DNA of 64,000 nucleotides, taken from the NCBI RefSeq assembly GCF_006274605.1, contig NZ_CP040846.1, positions 1,557,041-1,621,040 on the forward strand, written 5' to 3'. Source of the DNA: Thermococcus indicus. GTDB lineage: Archaea > Methanobacteriota_B > Thermococci > Thermococcales > Thermococcaceae. Below, piece by piece: positions 62,299 through 64,000 of this stretch (within the stretch, counting starts at the first letter, position 1; every line of letters begins with the position of its first letter). The notes beneath the pieces are model-generated. The model ran no database searches. It saw only the letters and a list, made by a program, of their open reading frames with translations, and was not told where the DNA came from. Made by a program: the position numbers and the translations under genes.

Positions 62299-62907
62299 AT
62301 GATGTCATCAGACTTAAAGAAAAAATTGAGTGAGCTTGCTAAGGATTTCAAGGAGAAAAATCCGAACGTTTGGGATATCCTTCTCTACGGTTCCATAGTT
62401 AAGGGAAAAGAAGCCCCCAACGACATAGACATTGCCGTAATTTTGACCGAGGGGGATCCGTTCGAAGTGGCGTTCCACTTTAAGAGGGTGCTAGAAGAGA
62501 GGGGCTTCTCTCCTGAAGAGCTGGACGTCAAAGGCTTCCTGATGGGCGAACTTTTCAGCGAGAACAACCTGATAAGTTTTGCACTGCTCGTTGAAGGTTA
62601 TTCCCTGACAAAAAACGAATTCCTCCATAAGGCTCTCAACGCCAAAGGATACACCCTCTTTAAGTTCTCATACTCTGGTCTTACTGGCAGCGAAAAGGTG
62701 AGGTTCATATATAGCCTGAGGGGGAGAAGGGGAGGTGAGGGGATACTCAAAAAGCTCAATGCCGTGGAGCTTGCCGCAGGGGTAGTTTTGGTGCCGGTGC
62801 ATGCGACGTTTGAATTCAGGGAATTTCTGTCGCTCTGGGGACTGAGTTACGAGTACGCACCGATATTAGTCGGAGAGTTCTCCCGGGAGGTGCCTTCCCT
62901 TGAATGA
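62299..62907 (+). CDS. Minimal nucleotidyltransferase (MNT-like) protein
   Basis: 202 residues with GGTGG upstream. The nucleotidyltransferase core is LLYGSIVKGKEAPNDIDIAVILTEG (G-S ... D-x-D). The C-terminal ~90 residues are a separate helical domain (GSEKVRFIYSLRGRRGGEGILKKLNAVELAAGVVLVPV). MNT proteins often serve as antitoxins that modify HEPN toxins by adding AMP; no HEPN gene is adjacent. Its last bases overlap the hsdR start, so translation of the two is coupled. Confidence 0.8.
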   Translation: MMSSDLKKKLSELAKDFKEKNPNVWDILLYGSIVKGKEAPNDIDIAVILTEGDPFEVAFHFKRVLEERGFSPEELDVKGFLMGELFSENNLISFALLVEGYSLTKNEFLHKALNAKGYTLFKFSYSGLTGSEKVRFIYSLRGRRGGEGILKKLNAVELAAGVVLVPVHATFEFREFLSLWGLSYEYAPILVGEFSREVPSLE

Positions 62908-64000
62908 AACCCCCGAATACCTCCAGTGCGAGAAGCCCATCATCGAGCGGCTGGAATCGAAGGGCTGGACTTACAGGAGGGGCATTGAGGTTCTCGAAAA
63001 CGAAAACGAGCCCCTCTTAATCTCAAGGTTAAAGGATGCAATAATGAGGATAAACGGAGTTGGCGAGAGGGAAGCGGAGGAGGCAATCAACCTCCTTGAG
63101 GCTGCTCATTTTGGCGTTGAAGGGTCGAGAAGGGTTCTCGACTACCTCAAGAACGGCGTTCCCGTGAAGGATGAAGAAACCGCTCAACCGAAGAGGCTGA
63201 TGCTCATTGACTATGAAAACCTCGGAAACAACGAGTTCCTCGTTGCCAACCAGGTCGGCTACCCGTTTAAGACCAAGATACCCGACCTAGTCCTCTACGT
63301 CAACGGCATCCCGCTGGTCATCATCGAGTGCAAAAAGCTCGATGTGAGCTGGAAAAAGGCCTACGAGCAGATTAAAAGCTATGAGAAGGAGATGCCCGAG
63401 CTCTTTAAGTACGTGCAGATCGGCGTTGCGGTTGGAGATAAACCCGTCTATTTCCCCATAGTGCCGTGGCTCGGGAGCGTCCCGGTCTACGAATGGAAGG
63501 GCGAGAGCTTTGATGAGCTGGACAACCTGGTTGAGCTTTTAAAACCTGGGACTCTCCTTGACGTCCTCCGCTACTTCACCTTTTACCGTGAGAGCGGTGG
63601 GGCTTTTACAAAGGTTCTGCCGAGGTACATGCAGTACCGGGCGGTTAGAGAGATAGTGAGCATCGCTCTGGCCTACGCGAGGGGAGAAACCGAAAGAAAC
63701 AGGGGCTTAATATGGCACTGGCAGGGAAGCGGAAAAACCTTGACCATGATATTCTCCGCCTATAAAATCAAGCGCCTGCTCGGCAACCCCACGATTTTCT
63801 TCGTCGTTGACAGGAAGGAACTTGAGAGACAGCTGAGCGGCGAGCTTAAAGCCGTGGGGCTGAGCTTTGAAGTTATAGATTCAATTGAGAAGCTCAGGGA
63901 AGTCCTAACCCACGCCGATGGAAAGAGGGGAACGTTCATCACGCTCATCCACAAGTTCCGCGCCGAGGACCTCAATGACGTGCTGGAGGGCCTCAAGAGG
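62900..64000 (+). CDS. hsdR: Type I restriction endonuclease subunit (3' end outside window)
   Basis: The frame starts at a TTG (62900) inside the previous gene's end, with GGGAGGTG seven bases upstream, and is open to the window end (367 codons). It opens NETPEYLQCEKPIIERLESKGW. The nuclease motif is KIPDLVLYVNGIPLVIIECKK (D ... ExK), followed by Walker A IWHWQGSGKTLTMIFSAYK and FFVVDRKELERQL of the translocase. It completes the RM system with hsdM and hsdS. The remaining helicase domains lie beyond base 64000. Confidence 0.93.
   Translation, partial: MNETPEYLQCEKPIIERLESKGWTYRRGIEVLENENEPLLISRLKDAIMRINGVGEREAEEAINLLEAAHFGVEGSRRVLDYLKNGVPVKDEETAQPKRLMLIDYENLGNNEFLVANQVGYPFKTKIPDLVLYVNGIPLVIIECKKLDVSWKKAYEQIKSYEKEMPELFKYVQIGVAVGDKPVYFPIVPWLGSVPVYEWKGESFDELDNLVELLKPGTLLDVLRYFTFYRESGGAFTKVLPRYMQYRAVREIVSIALAYARGETERNRGLIWHWQGSGKTLTMIFSAYKIKRLLGNPTIFFVVDRKELERQLSGELKAVGLSFEVIDSIEKLREVLTHADGKRGTFITLIHKFRAEDLNDVLEGLKR

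Overview
The window reads as a chromosome segment of a hyperthermophilic euryarchaeon of the order Thermococcales, most likely a Thermococcus. The evidence is the gene content (ABCE1/RLI, archease, RtcB with an intein, Taw2-like wybutosine enzyme, a tungsten aldehyde:ferredoxin oxidoreductase, cyclic 2,3-diphosphoglycerate enzymes, a Cmr-type CRISPR system), archaeal TATA boxes about 25-30 bases before many genes, GGAGGTGA-type ribosome sites, and dense packing with many ATGA stop/start overlaps. No ribosomal RNA is present; one tRNA (Thr, CGT anticodon) is clear.

Layout. 1-3032: a NEW3-domain surface/membrane protein (cut by the window edge) and an ABC permease. 3103-8480: an RNA-repair and modification cluster (RtcB ligase with intein, PUA-like protein, NOP/RsmB-type m5C methyltransferase, archease) followed upstream by a vapBC toxin-antitoxin pair. 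8570-12774: panB, a family 2 glycosyltransferase, a complete IS607-type element (serine resolvase TnpA plus TnpB) and an EamA transporter at its edge. 12998-18920: small exported protein, tRNA-Thr, PAP2 phosphatase, HAD and YigZ proteins, two helical proteins, and a frameshifted AAA ATPase behind three tandem operator-like palindromes. 18907-35480: a MrfA/Hrq1-like helicase, cas6, a two-repeat CRISPR array, cas1, cas2 and a full type III-B operon (cmr1, cmr2/cas10, cmr3, csx1, cmr4, cmr5, cmr6), then a 15-repeat array with the same repeat and a related leader. 35622-40071: a possible extension of the type III system, with a CARF-PIN fusion, a four-helix membrane protein with a CARF-like cytosolic domain, a multi-pass membrane partner, and a small ORF behind a hairpin that covers its ribosome site.

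40133-57288 is mostly housekeeping: ABCE1, a cell-wall-binding-like protein, HypE-like AIR synthase protein, a PD-(D/E)XK protein, class II amidotransferase, CBS protein, tandem metallophosphoesterase, 2-phosphoglycerate kinase and cyclic 2,3-diphosphoglycerate synthetase, a histone-fold-like small protein, a metallo-beta-lactamase protein, an AAA/DUF4143 ATPase, a Cas4-like nuclease, Taw2 and a tungsten oxidoreductase. 57373-64000 is a dispersed type I restriction-modification locus (hsdM, hsdS, hsdR) with unrelated material inserted: a basic small protein, a broken PIN gene, a tRNA-like structured element, an AT-rich membrane-anchored protein, and a minimal nucleotidyltransferase whose promoter carries three identical palindromes exactly 39 bp apart. 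hsdR runs off the end.

The most promising candidate for an undescribed system is the group downstream of the second array. If the type III-B Cas10 (cyclase GGDD present, HD nuclease motif apparently absent) makes cyclic oligoadenylate, the Csx1 HEPN RNase, the CARF-PIN protein and the membrane CARF-like protein would be three different responders to it. That functional link is inference from domains and position.
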